DNA of 64,000 nt, from positions 1-64,000 of the forward strand of contig CAKPAI010000004.1 in assembly GCA_934133005.1 (NCBI GenBank). The letters are read 5' to 3'. A model generated the notes under the pieces. It searched no databases and was not told where the DNA came from. It saw only the letters and a list, made by a program, of their open reading frames with translations. Each line of letters begins with the position of its first letter. Within the stretch, counting starts at the first letter, position 1. Shown piece after piece: positions 20,098 to 30,744 of the stretch. The position numbers were made by a program, and so were the translations under genes. Source of the stretch: an uncultured Clostridia bacterium (lineage in GTDB: Bacteria; Bacillota; Clostridia; TANB77; CAG-508).

Positions 20098-22557
20098 ATG
20101 GCAGGCAAGGACATACAAGAACCAGAAGATAGAAATGGAAAAATAATAGAAAAAGATGTTGAAAAAGAGATGAAAGATGCATATATGGCATACGCAATGA
20201 GTGTTATTGTCTCTAGAGCTTTACCAGATGTAAGAGATGGTTTAAAACCAGTTCATAGAAGAATTTTATATACAATGTTTGAAGATGGATTAACATCGGA
20301 CAAACCATATAGAAAAGCAGCAACAACAGTTGGAGATGTTTTAGGTAGATACCATCCACATGGAGATGCTTCAGTTTATGATGCTATGGTAAGAATGGCT
20401 CAAACATTTTCATTAAGATATCCTTTAATAGATGGTCATGGTAATTTTGGTTCAATAGATGGTGATCCAGCAGCTGCTTACCGTTATACAGAAGCTAGAA
20501 TGTCTAAAATTTCTGAACTTATGTTAACGGACATAGAAAAAAATACTGTTGATTTTATGCCAAATTTTGATGATAGATTACAAGAACCAACAGTACTACC
20601 ATCAAGAATACCAACATTACTTATAAATGGTTCATCGGGTATTGCCGTAGGTATGGCAACAAATATACCACCACATAATTTAACAGAAGTAATCAATGGA
20701 ATAATAAAAATTATTGATGATGATAATGTAACTGATGAACAATTGATGCAAATTATAAAGGGACCAGATTTTCCAACAGGTGGTTTAATATTAGGAAGAG
20801 AAGCAATAAAACAAGCATATACAACAGGTAGAGGAAAAATCACAATGAGAGCAGAAGCTGAAATTGAAGAGTCAAGTAATGGCAGACAAAAAATACTTGT
20901 AACTTCACTTCCATACCAAGTAAATAAAGCAAAATTAATAGAAAATATTGCTGATTTAGTAAAAGAAAAGAGAATAGATGGAATTTCTGAACTTCGTGAT
21001 GAATCTGATAGAGAAAATGCTGTTAGAATTCATATAGGTTTAAAGAAAGATGCAAATGCAAGAGTTGTATTAAACCAATTATATAAAAATACTCAAATGC
21101 AAGATACATTTGGTGTAATAATGCTTGCATTAGTTGATGGAGAACCTAAAATATTAACTCTAAGACAATGTTTAGATTATTATATAGACCACAGAAAAAA
21201 TGTTATACTTCGTAGAACAAAATTCGAATTAGACAAGGCATTAGCAAGAGCTCATATATTAGAGGGATTAAGAATTGCGATTGATAATATTGATGAAGTA
21301 ATAAGAATTATCAGGGAATCATATGATGATGCAAAAGAACAATTAATGGCAAGATTTGGACTATCTGATATTCAAGCTCAAGCAATACTAGATATGAGAT
21401 TAAAAACTTTATCTGGATTACAAAGAGAAAAAATAGAAGAAGAATATCAAGAACTATTAAAATTAATTGCTCATTTAAGAGAAATCCTTTCAAGTGAAAA
21501 ATTAGTATTTGACATAATTAAGGAAGAGCTAACTGAAATTAAGCAAAAATATGGTGATGAAAGATTAACTAAAATTGTTGCTGCCGAAGGAGAATTTAAC
21601 GAAGAAGATTTAATTAAAAATGAAGAAACAGTAGTTGCTTTAACTCACTTTGGATATATAAAAAGAATGCCAATAGATACTTATAGAAGCCAAAAGAGGG
21701 GCGGAAAAGGTATTAGTGGAATATCTACTAGAGAAGAGGACTTTGTTAAGCAAATATTTATAGCTAATACTCATGATACTGTATTATTCTTTACTAATAA
21801 AGGTAAACTTTACAGATTAAGAGGCTTTGAAATTCCAGAAGCTGGAAGAACAGCAAAAGGAACTGCCATAGTAAATTTATTAAGCTTAGATCCAGGAGAA
21901 AAAGTTTCTGCAGTAATACCAGTAAAAACATTTAAAGATGCTAAATTCTTAATAATGGGAACAAAATCAGGATTAATTAAGAAAACACCTCTTGAAGAAT
22001 ATGATTCAAATAGAAAAACTGGACTTCTTGCTATAAATTTAAAAGATGATGACGAACTAATTGATGTAAGATTAACAGATGGTGAAAATAACATAGTTTT
22101 AGTTACAACAAAAGGTATGTGCATAACATTTGATGAAAAAGATGTAAGACCAGTAGGTAGATCTGCCCAAGGTGTTATAGGAATTAAATTAGATGATGAT
22201 GATTTTGTTATAGGAATGGAATCAATAATAGCATCAAATAGACAAGCAACATTACTTGCAATTACTGAAAACGGATTTGGCAAGAGAACAGAACTTGAAG
22301 AATATAGAGTTCAAAATAGAGGAGGAAAAGGTGTAATAACATACAAAATAACTCCTAAGACTGGTGATATAGTTGGAATAAAAATTGTTGAAGAAAATGA
22401 AGATGTAATGTTAATTACAAATTCAGGAACAATAATTAGATTTAAAGTTAAAGATGTAAGTGTACTTGGAAGATCTACACAAGGTGTTACTCTAATGAGA
22501 ACAAGTGGAGATGAAAGAGTAGTAAGCATTGAAACTGTTGAACCAGAAGCTGAATAA
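20098..22557 (+). CDS. gyrA: DNA gyrase subunit A
   Basis: GyrA cuts and rejoins DNA in the gyrase A2B2 complex. From ATG 20098 (819 aa) the GAGG ribosome site is correctly spaced; an ATG at 20080 lies 5' of that site. The breakage-reunion domain contains [18 protein letters not shown] and the catalytic tyrosine in [11 protein letters not shown] (about residue 127). The C-terminal beta-pinwheel carries the GyrA box QKRGGKG near the middle and related GGKG repeats later. The quinolone-resistance region reads [12 protein letters not shown], with Ser at the usual resistance position, so no classical resistance change is seen. Confidence 0.97.
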   Translation: MAGKDIQEPEDRNGKIIEKDVEKEMKDAYMAYAMSVIVSRALPDVRDGLKPVHRRILYTMFEDGLTSDKPYRKAATTVGDVLGRYHPHGDASVYDAMVRMAQTFSLRYPLIDGHGNFGSIDGDPAAAYRYTEARMSKISELMLTDIEKNTVDFMPNFDDRLQEPTVLPSRIPTLLINGSSGIAVGMATNIPPHNLTEVINGIIKIIDDDNVTDEQLMQIIKGPDFPTGGLILGREAIKQAYTTGRGKITMRAEAEIEESSNGRQKILVTSLPYQVNKAKLIENIADLVKEKRIDGISELRDESDRENAVRIHIGLKKDANARVVLNQLYKNTQMQDTFGVIMLALVDGEPKILTLRQCLDYYIDHRKNVILRRTKFELDKALARAHILEGLRIAIDNIDEVIRIIRESYDDAKEQLMARFGLSDIQAQAILDMRLKTLSGLQREKIEEEYQELLKLIAHLREILSSEKLVFDIIKEELTEIKQKYGDERLTKIVAAEGEFNEEDLIKNEETVVALTHFGYIKRMPIDTYRSQKRGGKGISGISTREEDFVKQIFIANTHDTVLFFTNKGKLYRLRGFEIPEAGRTAKGTAIVNLLSLDPGEKVSAVIPVKTFKDAKFLIMGTKSGLIKKTPLEEYDSNRKTGLLAINLKDDDELIDVRLTDGENNIVLVTTKGMCITFDEKDVRPVGRSAQGVIGIKLDDDDFVIGMESIIASNRQATLLAITENGFGKRTELEEYRVQNRGGKGVITYKITPKTGDIVGIKIVEENEDVMLITNSGTIIRFKVKDVSVLGRSTQGVTLMRTSGDERVVSIETVEPEAE

Positions 22558-22561
22558 TAAA

Positions 22562-22602
22562 CAAAAAATAACAAGGAAAATTCATTTTTCCTTGTTTTTT
22601 AT
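22562..22602. terminator. Bidirectional terminator between gyrA and the activase
   Basis: AACAAGGAAAA pairs with TTTTCCTTGTT around a short loop, with an A-run on the left and a T-run on the right. It can end both the rightward gyrA transcript and the leftward activase transcript, which converge here. Confidence 0.85.
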
Positions 22603-25600
22603 TATTTTTTTATAATTTCTTTTAATTCAGAAATTTCATTTTTTAAGTTTTCACTTTCAGTATGTAATGATTCAGATTGTTCCTTTTTCAAGTTATCTTT
22701 AGCAACTGCCATAAGAAGTTTTATTCTATTTGTTTGATTTGCTTCGCTTGCACCAGGATCATAATCAATAGGAGAAATATTAGCCATAGGGTATTTATCT
22801 CTAATTGTTTTTATTACTCCTTTTCCAACAACATGATTTGGTAAGCAGGCAAAAGGTTGCACACAAACTATATTAGGAATACCATGCTCTATATATTCTA
22901 CCATTTCAGCTGTTAAAAACCAACCTTCACCAGTTTGATTTCCAATAGATAGAATATCTTTTACTTTATCTTCTAATTCCCAGATATCGCATGGTTGCAT
23001 GTATCCCTTTTTAGATTTAGCAAGAGCAATTCTCTCATCCTTTTCTAAAATATCTATTAAATGAATTGCAAATTTAAAAATTTTAGAAGTAAATTTATTA
23101 GTTTTTATAAGCTTATTGAAAGTTATTTTATGAGTTGCTATAAACTTTATAAATCCCATAAAATCTGGAAGGATAACTTCTGCGCCTTCTTCTTCTAATT
23201 TATCTGCTACAAAATTATTTCCAAATGGATGGTATTTTATTAGAACTTCACCAACAATTCCAACTTTTGGCTTTTGAACAGATGTATCTAGTTCTATTTT
23301 TTCAAAAGCTTCTACAATCTCATAAATACTTTTTTTAAATTCTGATAGAGAAGAATGTGTAACTAGTTTTTTACATTTCTCTATCCATTCATCAAAAAGT
23401 CTTTGAGTTTCACCTTTGTGTACTTCGTAAGCTCTATTTTTAGTAAGCATTTTCTGCAATATATCGCCATAAATTACCACCTTTAATAGCTTTTCTGCAA
23501 GAGATGGTGTTAGTTTGAAACCAGGCATTTTTTCCATACCAACAACATTAAATGAAATAACTGGAACTTGGCTAAATCCTGCATCTTTCAAAGCTTTTCT
23601 TATAAATCCGATGTAATTTGTAGCTCGGCAACCGCCACCTGTTTGTGACATAATTAAAGCTGTTTTATTTACATCATATTTTCCCGATTCTAGAGCTTCA
23701 ATCATTTGACCTGTTGTAAGTATTGATGGATAACAAGCATCATTATTTACATATTTTAAACCAGTTTCAACAGTGTGGTCTGTACATTCTCTAAGTAATA
23801 CAAAATTATATCCACAAGATTTTAGTGCAGCTTCAATAAGTTCAAAATGAATAGGAATCATTTGAGGACATAAAATAGTATAGTTTTCCTTCATTTCTTT
23901 AGTAAAGATAACTTTATTTGGAGTATAATCTCCATTTTCATTTGCTGTAACTTTATCTTTTTCACGTTTTTTCATTGAAGCAAGAAGCGAACGAATACGA
24001 ATTCTAACAGCACCGAGGTTGTTTACTTCATCTATTTTTATTAATGTGTACATTTTATTAAAACTTTTTAAAATTTCTTCTACTTGGTCAGTTGTAACTG
24101 CATCAACACCACAACCAAAGGAATTTAGTTGAACAAGTTCTAAATTATCATGATGCCCTACAAAGTCGGCTGCTGCGTAAAGACGAGCGTGATATACCCA
24201 TTGATTCACCACTCTTAAAGAATGAGTTGGGTGAACCTGATTTGCAATACTGTCACCAGTAATTACAGCAAGACCAAGACTTGTAATTAAAGTGTCTATA
24301 CCATGATTTATTTCAGGATCAATATGATATGGACGACCAGCAAGGACGATACCTTTTAGGTTATTTTCTTCCAAATATTTTACAGCACGCATACCTTCTT
24401 CGTGAATATCAGATCTACATCGTTGATATTCAATTTCAGCAGCTTTTCCTGCTTCTAAAAGTTCTTTTTTAGTAAAATTGTATTTTGTAAATTCAGGTAA
24501 ATTCATTATGGTTTCTGCTAAATGTTTTGCATCAAAAGGTAGAAATGGATTTAAGAATGTTATTTTATCATCTTTTAACTCTTCAATGTTATTTTTTAGA
24601 ACCTCTGAATATGAAATAACAATAGGACAATTATATTTATTATCTGCTTTTTCAAATTCTTTTCTAGAGTAAGGTATACAAGGATAAAAAATTGTAGTTA
24701 TTCCTTGTTTTATTAAACTGATAATATGGCCATGAGAAAGTTTTGCAGGATAGCAAACTGACTCTGAAGGCATTGATTCCATTCCTTTTTCATAAGTTTT
24801 TCGATTACTCTTTTCGGAAATTATTACTCTAAAACCTAACTTAGTTAAGAAAGTAAACCAGAAAGGGTAATCTTCATACATATTTAAAACTCTAGGGATT
24901 CCAATAGTTCCTCGAGGAGCATCTTTTTCATCTAAAGGTTTGTAATTGAAAATTCTTTTATATTTATACTTTACAAGGTTTGGTAAGTTTTTATTCTCAG
25001 AGACGATACCAGCACCTTTTTCACACCTATTACCAGAGATATGTTTGCTTCCGTTGCTAAATTTGTTTATTGTAAGTAGACAATGATTTTCACAACCATT
25101 ACAACGAATATGTGAAGTTTCAATTTTTAGATTGTCAATTTCAGAATTTGTAGCAATAGTTGATTTATATTCCATATCTAAATTTGCTTCATATTGTTCT
25201 AAACTTAGAAGAGCAACTCCATAAGCCCCCATAAGTCCAGCGATATCTGGCCTTATAACATTTTTTCCAACAATTAACTCAAAGGCACGGAGAATGGCAT
25301 CATTATAAAATGTTCCACCTTGGACTACAATATTATTACCTAAAACATTCATATCCCTAATTTTCATTACTTTTTGAATTGCATTTTTTATTACAGAATA
25401 TGAAAGTCCTGCAGAAATATCTCCAACTGAATAACCTTCTTTTTGAGCTTGTTTTATCTTTGAATTCATAAATACAGTACATCTAGAACCTAAATCTACT
25501 GGATTACGGGCACTAATAGCTGCATCAACAAATTCAGATATAGATAATCCTAAACTTTTAGCAAATGTTTCAATAAAAGAACCACAACCTGAAGAACATG

Positions 25601-26930
25601 CTTCATTAAGCATAATATTATCAATAGAGTTGTTTTTCATTTTGATATATTTCATATCTTGACCACCAATATCAACGATGCTTGTAACATTAGGTTCAAA
25701 TTTTTTTGCAGCTGTATAATGAGCGATAGTTTCAATTTCATTTAAATCGACGTTTAAAGCTGTTTTAATTAAGTTTTCGCCATAGCCAGTTACACCACTA
25801 TATCTAATTGTAACTTCTTTTGGCAATTCAGAATAAAGCTTTTTTAGCATATTCATTACGCTTTTTAAAGGATTACCTTCATTACTTTCATAAAGAGAAT
25901 AAAGAAGTGAACCATCTCTATCTATCAAGACTAATTTGGTTGTTGTAGAACCAGCATCTATTCCTATAAAAGCATCGCCTTTATAACTCTTTAAATCAGA
26001 TTTTTTTACAATGTCTTTATTATGGCGCTTTTTAAACTCTTCATATTCAGAATCTGTTATAAATAATGGTTTTAATGGATTGGTAGTAGTATCTTTTGAA
26101 ACTTTTAGCATTTGAATTTTTGCTTTTAATTTTTCATTAGATATAGGTTCCATATTTAATGAATCCAATGCTGCACCACGTGCAACAAGTAAATGAGCCT
26201 CTTCTGGAATAATTATTTGAGAATCAGTCAAATGTAAAGTTTCAATAAACCTATTTCTAAGTTCAGAAAGATAATTTAAAGGACCACCCAAAAATGCAAT
26301 ATTGCCTCGAATTGGCCTTCCGCAAGCAAGACCACTTATTGTTTGATTAACAACTGCTTGAAAGATTGAAGTTGCAATATCTTTCTTTGCGGCGCCTTCA
26401 TTGATTAGAGGTTGAATATCTGTTTTTGCAAATACTCCACATCTTGAAGCAATTGGATAAATAATCTTATGATTTTTTGCAAGTTCATTTAAACCAGAGG
26501 CATCAGTATTTAAAAGAGAAGCCATTTGGTCAATAAAAGCTCCTGTTCCACCAGCGCAAGTACCATTCATACGCTGTTCAATCGATTTACCAAAGTATAT
26601 AATCTTTGCATCTTCGCCACCAAGTTCAATAACAACATCTGTTTGAGGAATGTATTTTTCTACTGAACGCTTACAAGCAACGACTTCTTGAATGAAAGGT
26701 ACATTTAAAAAATTAGCAGCTGACATTGCCCCAGATCCAGTTAAAGCAATTGTAAAAGTAAAATCAGGATATTTCAAAACTAAATCATCTAAAACATTAC
26801 ATACGGTATTTTTGGTATCTGAGTAATGACGAGTGTAGTTGGTATAAATTGTTTCTAATTGTTCATTCATAACAACAATTTTTACTGTAGTTGAACCAAC
26901 ATCTAAACCAACATGTAATAATTTATTCAT
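22602..26930 (-). CDS. Acyl-CoA dehydratase activase-related protein, double ATPase
   Basis: A 1442-aa member of the BadF/BadG/BcrA/BcrD (HgdC-like) family. The related small activases use ATP to drive an electron from a [4Fe-4S] cluster into 2-hydroxyacyl-CoA dehydratases. Two ASKHA ATPase domains are visible: GLDVGSTTVK near residue 8 with cluster-type cysteine C125 (NGTCAGGTG), and GIDAGSTTTK near 323 with CSSGCGSF. Then follow a CNGCENHC motif (about 608-615) and large DUF2229/dehydratase-subunit-like regions with Cys-containing motifs (GGGCRATNY, DACYPS). It stands alone. The substrate cannot be told from sequence, and I infer a low-potential electron-transfer or reductive dehydration role. 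Confidence 0.92.
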   Translation of the reverse strand: MNKLLHVGLDVGSTTVKIVVMNEQLETIYTNYTRHYSDTKNTVCNVLDDLVLKYPDFTFTIALTGSGAMSAANFLNVPFIQEVVACKRSVEKYIPQTDVVIELGGEDAKIIYFGKSIEQRMNGTCAGGTGAFIDQMASLLNTDASGLNELAKNHKIIYPIASRCGVFAKTDIQPLINEGAAKKDIATSIFQAVVNQTISGLACGRPIRGNIAFLGGPLNYLSELRNRFIETLHLTDSQIIIPEEAHLLVARGAALDSLNMEPISNEKLKAKIQMLKVSKDTTTNPLKPLFITDSEYEEFKKRHNKDIVKKSDLKSYKGDAFIGIDAGSTTTKLVLIDRDGSLLYSLYESNEGNPLKSVMNMLKKLYSELPKEVTIRYSGVTGYGENLIKTALNVDLNEIETIAHYTAAKKFEPNVTSIVDIGGQDMKYIKMKNNSIDNIMLNEACSSGCGSFIETFAKSLGLSISEFVDAAISARNPVDLGSRCTVFMNSKIKQAQKEGYSVGDISAGLSYSVIKNAIQKVMKIRDMNVLGNNIVVQGGTFYNDAILRAFELIVGKNVIRPDIAGLMGAYGVALLSLEQYEANLDMEYKSTIATNSEIDNLKIETSHIRCNGCENHCLLTINKFSNGSKHISGNRCEKGAGIVSENKNLPNLVKYKYKRIFNYKPLDEKDAPRGTIGIPRVLNMYEDYPFWFTFLTKLGFRVIISEKSNRKTYEKGMESMPSESVCYPAKLSHGHIISLIKQGITTIFYPCIPYSRKEFEKADNKYNCPIVISYSEVLKNNIEELKDDKITFLNPFLPFDAKHLAETIMNLPEFTKYNFTKKELLEAGKAAEIEYQRCRSDIHEEGMRAVKYLEENNLKGIVLAGRPYHIDPEINHGIDTLITSLGLAVITGDSIANQVHPTHSLRVVNQWVYHARLYAAADFVGHHDNLELVQLNSFGCGVDAVTTDQVEEILKSFNKMYTLIKIDEVNNLGAVRIRIRSLLASMKKREKDKVTANENGDYTPNKVIFTKEMKENYTILCPQMIPIHFELIEAALKSCGYNFVLLRECTDHTVETGLKYVNNDACYPSILTTGQMIEALESGKYDVNKTALIMSQTGGGCRATNYIGFIRKALKDAGFSQVPVISFNVVGMEKMPGFKLTPSLAEKLLKVVIYGDILQKMLTKNRAYEVHKGETQRLFDEWIEKCKKLVTHSSLSEFKKSIYEIVEAFEKIELDTSVQKPKVGIVGEVLIKYHPFGNNFVADKLEEEGAEVILPDFMGFIKFIATHKITFNKLIKTNKFTSKIFKFAIHLIDILEKDERIALAKSKKGYMQPCDIWELEDKVKDILSIGNQTGEGWFLTAEMVEYIEHGIPNIVCVQPFACLPNHVVGKGVIKTIRDKYPMANISPIDYDPGASEANQTNRIKLLMAVAKDNLKKEQSESLHTESENLKNEISELKEIIKK

Positions 26931-27102
26931 ATATAAACTCCTTTTTAATCCCCATTTAGTACTCTAATTTTATACGGAAAATAGCATTTTGTCAATTGAA
27001 AAAGACTTGTAGTTAGACAGTTTTTTGAAATTGTAGTTCTAATAGTAAATAAATAAGAATAGACATACTATCAAGATAAGAAATAGAGAAAGGTGATATA
27101 AT

Positions 27103-27660
27103 ATGAAAATAAATTTTAAGAAGATTATAATAATATTACTATGCATTTTAACTGTAATTTTAACAGTATTTTTCATTAGAAAAACCAAAAATGAAAAATC
27201 TAATTATGAAGAAATTGAACCAGAACAAGAGATTTTGGAAAAACAAGAAAGGCAGACTATTGTATCTTTATATTTTATAAACAAAAATACAAGAAGTTTA
27301 GAGCCAGAAGCAAGGCTAATTGATGTAAAAGACTTAGTTGAAAATCCATATGGAGAACTAATAAATTTATTGTTAGGTGAATCAAAAAATGATAATCTAG
27401 AAAGTGCAATTCCAAGTGGAACAATATTATTAGGAGCAGAAATGTCTGGAAACACATTAGTAATAAATTTTTCTGAAGAATTTATAAACAACCATAGAGG
27501 AGGAAAAGAAGAAGAAGAAAAAACAATCGAAAGTTTAGTAAATACTTTAACGGAGCTTACTGAAGTAAATGAAATAAAAATATTAATAAATGGTGAAGAA
27601 AATAGAGAGTTTAAAGATAAAGGCGTAAATTTCCAAAATGTATTTTTAAGAAACGATTAA
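27103..27660 (+). CDS. GerMN-domain lipoprotein-like/germination protein
   Basis: A 185-aa protein with a membrane anchor at about residues 7-24, a Glu-rich linker and a GerMN domain (about 50-183). The core motif is IPSGTILLGAEMSGNTLVINFSEEF, and the domain is found in the sporulation/germination protein GerM and in LpqB-like proteins. No lipobox cysteine follows the hydrophobic segment, so it is probably a single-span protein facing outside. ATG follows AAAGGTG. It is monocistronic with its own terminator. The role in sporulation is inferred from the domain only. Confidence 0.88.
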   Translation: MKINFKKIIIILLCILTVILTVFFIRKTKNEKSNYEEIEPEQEILEKQERQTIVSLYFINKNTRSLEPEARLIDVKDLVENPYGELINLLLGESKNDNLESAIPSGTILLGAEMSGNTLVINFSEEFINNHRGGKEEEEKTIESLVNTLTELTEVNEIKILINGEENREFKDKGVNFQNVFLRND

Positions 27661-27670
27661 AAAATATAAA

Positions 27671-27726
27671 ACCTCAAAATTAGTTAAACAGAGTATTGTT
27701 TATATACTAATGTGAGGTATTTTTTT
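27671..27726 (+). terminator. Terminator after the GerMN gene
   Basis: A long imperfect hairpin (ACCTCA...TGAGGT, with an inner TAAACA/TGTTTA stem) is followed by seven T residues. It faces the stop codon of the small leftward Cys-rich gene and separates the two convergent units. Confidence 0.85.
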
Positions 27727-27898
27727 AATTTTGTTTTCTCTTTATAAAACATAAAAAATTATATATATTACATGTATCTTGATAACTACATAAAAAATGT
27801 TCAACACAAAATAAAGAGTTCAAAATATTATTTTGTGGTAATGGATATCCACAGTTGAAACATTTTTTATTTTTTAAATTACATAAATTTTTATTCAT
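27725..27898 (-). CDS. Small Cys-rich protein, 57 aa
   Basis: A 57-codon frame with a very strong AGGAGGA ribosome site 5 nt upstream of ATG 27898. The product has seven cysteines (residues 6, 13, 16, 31, 37, 43, 50), including CFNCGYPLP, a CxxC zinc-knuckle-like turn, and a basic tail (IKRKQN). It may bind metal or a cluster. It lies convergent to the GerMN gene and divergent from trmN6. I do not recognise a family. The strong ribosome site and the regular cysteine spacing are the reasons to believe it is real. Confidence 0.65.
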   Translation of the reverse strand: MNKNLCNLKNKKCFNCGYPLPQNNILNSLFCVEHFLCSYQDTCNIYNFLCFIKRKQN

Positions 27899-27989
27899 AG
27901 ATTCCTCCTGGTATTTACATAATTTTAAATTTAATATATAATATTAAAAGTTAATAAAACTTGATAATGTTCGAATTTAGGAGTAAAGA

Positions 27990-28724
27990 ATGTTAAAAGA
28001 AAATGAAAGAATAGATGACTTACAATTAAAAGGGTTAAAAATTATACAAAATAGTGAAGGTTTTTGTTTTGGAATAGATAGTGTAATTTTATCAGAGTTT
28101 GCCAAAAATATAAAAAATAAATCAAATGTTGTTGATTTAGGAACAGGAACAGGGATACTTGGTTTTTTATTGTTGGGAAAAACGAATATAAATACTGTTA
28201 CAGGTGTTGAAATTCAGGAAGATGTTGCAGAAATGGCAGAACGTAGTATAAGATTAAATAATTTAGAGGATAAATTTAAAATAGTAAATTCAAACATAAC
28301 AGATATATTTTCAAACAGTTTATTAGAGAAAAATAAGTATGATGTAGTAATAACTAATCCGCCATATAAAGAACTTGGAACAGGAATAATAAATATAGAA
28401 GAAAAAAAGCTAATTTCAAGACATGAAATAAAAGCAACTTTGTTTGATTTTATAAAAATAGCTTCACTTTTACTAAAAGATAAAGGTGAAATTTATATGG
28501 TACATAAACCAGAAAGAATTTGTGATATTATAGAATTTTTCAGAATGAATAAAATTGAGCCTAAAGAATTAAGAATAGTTTATAGTCATGAAGAGGAAGA
28601 AGCAACATTAATATTAATAAAAGGTGTGAAAGGTGGAAAGAAATTTTTAAAAATAGATAGTCCATTATATATTTATAATAAAGACGGAAGTTACACAGAC
28701 GAAATAAAAGGTATATATAAATAA
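27990..28724 (+). CDS. tRNA1(Val) adenine-N6 methyltransferase-like protein
   Basis: A 244-aa class I SAM-dependent methyltransferase. The SAM loop DLGTGTGILG lies at residues 49-58 and the N6-adenine catalytic motif NPPY at 123-126. The N-terminus (DDLQLKGLKIIQNSEGFCFGIDSVILSEF) is typical of the YfiC/TrmN6 (YabB) family, which methylates A37 of tRNA-Val in Escherichia coli. In Firmicutes this gene precedes rsmI, as here (89 bp gap). The exact RNA target in this organism is inferred from the family. Confidence 0.92.
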   Translation: MLKENERIDDLQLKGLKIIQNSEGFCFGIDSVILSEFAKNIKNKSNVVDLGTGTGILGFLLLGKTNINTVTGVEIQEDVAEMAERSIRLNNLEDKFKIVNSNITDIFSNSLLEKNKYDVVITNPPYKELGTGIINIEEKKLISRHEIKATLFDFIKIASLLLKDKGEIYMVHKPERICDIIEFFRMNKIEPKELRIVYSHEEEEATLILIKGVKGGKKFLKIDSPLYIYNKDGSYTDEIKGIYK

Positions 28725-28813
28725 TAGAAATGTATAAATTTAAATAAATGGTTTATGGGTAAAGCCAATTTAAAAACCCAAATATATTATACAAGGAATA
28801 ATTAATATAAAAT

Positions 28814-29653
28814 ATGGAAGGAAAATTATATTTAATAGCAACACCTATTGGAAATTTAGGAGATATAACGTATAGAGCAGTAGAAATTTTAAAAGATGTT
28901 GATATAATAGCAGCAGAGGATACAAGGCACACTTTAAAATTATTAAACTATTTAGAAATATCAAAGCCAATGATTAGCTATCATAGACATAATGAAGATG
29001 TAAAAAGTGTAGAGTTAATCAGATTATTAAAAGAAGGAAAGAATATTGGACTTGTTACTGATGCTGGAACGCCAGGAATATCAGATCCAGGAGAAGAAAT
29101 TGTAAGGGAGGCAATTGTAAATAATATTAACATAATTCCAATTCCGGGAGCATGTGCACTTATAAATGCATTAATTGCATCAGGTTTAAATACTAGGGAA
29201 TTTGCTTTTTACGGTTTTTTACCATTAGATAAAAAGTTAAGAAAAGAAAAAATTGAAGATATGCAAATGCAGAATAAAACAATTATCTTTTGTGAGGCAC
29301 CTCATAGAATTTTAAAAACTTTGGTAGAATTAAATAAAATATTTGGAAATATAAATATTGTCCTTGCAAAAGAAATTACAAAAATACATGAGGAATTTAT
29401 CAGAAATAATATAGAGCAAATAATAAAAGATTTTAGTGAAAAAGAAATAAAAGGAGAATATATAATTTTATTTGAAAATCATTCAAAGACAAAAAAAGAA
29501 TTAGAAATAGAAAAAATAAATAAATTAGATTTAGAAGAACAATATAATTATTTTGAAAAAGAAGGATTAAATAAAAAAGAAATAATTAAAAAAATTGCAA
29601 AAAATAATAATGTACCTAAAGATGAAATTTATAAAAAATTTTTAAATAAATAA
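28814..29653 (+). CDS. rsmI: 16S rRNA 2'-O-ribose C1402 methyltransferase RsmI
   Basis: RsmI methylates the ribose of C1402 in the decoding centre of 16S rRNA. The 279-aa tetrapyrrole-methylase-fold protein has ATPIGNLGDIT at about 9-19, AAEDTRHT (about 35-42), VTDAGTPGISDPG (about 80-92) and the IPIPGACALINALIASG segment. The C-terminal tail after about 225 is Lys/Glu-rich and ends in a small helical region. It follows trmN6 as in Bacillus (yabB-yabC) and faces the leftward abrB gene. Confidence 0.96.
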   Translation: MEGKLYLIATPIGNLGDITYRAVEILKDVDIIAAEDTRHTLKLLNYLEISKPMISYHRHNEDVKSVELIRLLKEGKNIGLVTDAGTPGISDPGEEIVREAIVNNINIIPIPGACALINALIASGLNTREFAFYGFLPLDKKLRKEKIEDMQMQNKTIIFCEAPHRILKTLVELNKIFGNINIVLAKEITKIHEEFIRNNIEQIIKDFSEKEIKGEYIILFENHSKTKKELEIEKINKLDLEEQYNYFEKEGLNKKEIIKKIAKNNNVPKDEIYKKFLNK

Positions 29654-29657
29654 TAAA

Positions 29658-29697
29658 AAAATAAAAGTTAAAATTTTTATTTTAGCTTTTATTTTTT
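29658..29697. terminator. Convergent terminator between rsmI and abrB
   Basis: AATAAAAGTTAAAAT and its near-complement around a TTTT loop, followed by eight T residues. Symmetric A/T runs suggest it serves both rsmI and the facing abrB gene. Confidence 0.8.
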
Positions 29698-29702
29698 TTT
29701 AT

Positions 29703-29957
29703 TTAATTTTTTTCTGCTAATTGAAAAATATTTTCTGAACATTTTTGACAAACTAATTTATCCTTAAATGGAACTAAATTTTTTGAGCTACCACAAAATA
29801 CGCAAGTATCTTCATGTCTTTTTAACACTATTGTATTACCATCACTATATATTTCAACAGGGTCTTTTATAGCTATTTTTAAATTATTTCTTAGTTCAAT
29901 AGGAATAACAATTCTGCCTAATTCATCTACTCTTCTAATAATGCCAGTTGATTTCAT
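29703..29957 (-). CDS. AbrB/SpoVT-type transition-state regulator
   Basis: An 84-aa DNA-binding regulator. The start is ATG 29957 behind AGGAGGTT; the frame is open 8 codons further upstream, but that reading includes the ribosome site. The N-terminal swapped-hairpin domain reads MKSTGIIRRVDELGRIVIPIELR. The C-terminal part holds a CxxC...CxxC pair (CVFCG and CQKC, about residues 58-76), a likely zinc ribbon, as in Clostridium AbrB homologues. Such proteins repress post-exponential and sporulation genes during growth. It lies divergent from spmA, which it might control. Confidence 0.93.
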   Translation of the reverse strand: MKSTGIIRRVDELGRIVIPIELRNNLKIAIKDPVEIYSDGNTIVLKRHEDTCVFCGSSKNLVPFKDKLVCQKCSENIFQLAEKN

Positions 29958-30145
29958 ATTATAACCTCCTAAAAACAACAAAATTCGACAATTTACTTAA
30001 TATATTACCATAGAAATTATTAAAAAACAAGTAAAATTTACCTTTTTGAAAATATAATTTTGAATAAATATTGTAAATAATATTTTTAAGAATAAAAATT
30101 AAAGTTAAATAATAAAATTTATAAAAATAAAATAAAGGAAAAAAT

Positions 30146-30721
30146 ATGTTAAATAAAATTTGGCCATTTTTTATAATTATTTCTTTTATATTTTCAATAA
30201 TTACAAATAATATTGAAAATTTTAATAATTCAATTTTTAATTCATGTAATGAAGCTGTAAATTTAAGTATTGTTTTATTAGGAACAATGTGTTTATGGAA
30301 CGGACTTATGAAAATTGTAAAAGAAACTTCTTTAATTACTAAACTTAGCAATTTTTTATATCCATTAATTCATTTTTTATTTCCGAATTTAAGAAAAGAA
30401 GATAGAGAATATAAAGAAATATCAATTAACATAATTGCAAATTTGCTAGGGATAGGAAATGCTGCAACGCCTTCGGGATTGCAAGCTATGAAGACAATGC
30501 AAGAAAAAAATAATAATAAAGAAGTTCTTACAGATAATATGGCAATGTTTATTATTCTAAATACTGCATCTATTCAATTAATACCAACAACAGTAATTGC
30601 AATTAGAATGTCACTAAATTCAGAAAATCCGACAAAAATAATTTTTCCGATTTGGATTGTTACAATACTAGCAGATGTTGCAGGAATAATTGCAAGTAAA
30701 ATATTAAGAAAAAAATATTAA
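30146..30721 (+). CDS. spmA: Spore maturation protein A
   Basis: A 191-aa membrane protein of the nucleoside-recognition (Gate) family. SpmA and SpmB are needed for normal spore core dehydration and heat resistance in Bacillus and Clostridium. Membrane segments are seen near residues 5-22, 40-55 and 150-185. The conserved block LLGIGNAATPSGLQAMKTMQ lies at about 99-118 and IQLIPTTVIAIR at about 145-156. spmB follows after 23 bp. The transported molecule is unknown. Confidence 0.94.
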   Translation: MLNKIWPFFIIISFIFSIITNNIENFNNSIFNSCNEAVNLSIVLLGTMCLWNGLMKIVKETSLITKLSNFLYPLIHFLFPNLRKEDREYKEISINIIANLLGIGNAATPSGLQAMKTMQEKNNNKEVLTDNMAMFIILNTASIQLIPTTVIAIRMSLNSENPTKIIFPIWIVTILADVAGIIASKILRKKY

Positions 30722-30744
30722 TAAAAATATTTGGAGAAAAGACT

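Noticed and set aside
20380..20420. Quinolone-resistance change in gyrA
   Set aside because: The region reads [10 protein letters not shown], with the susceptible-type Ser and no obvious substitution.
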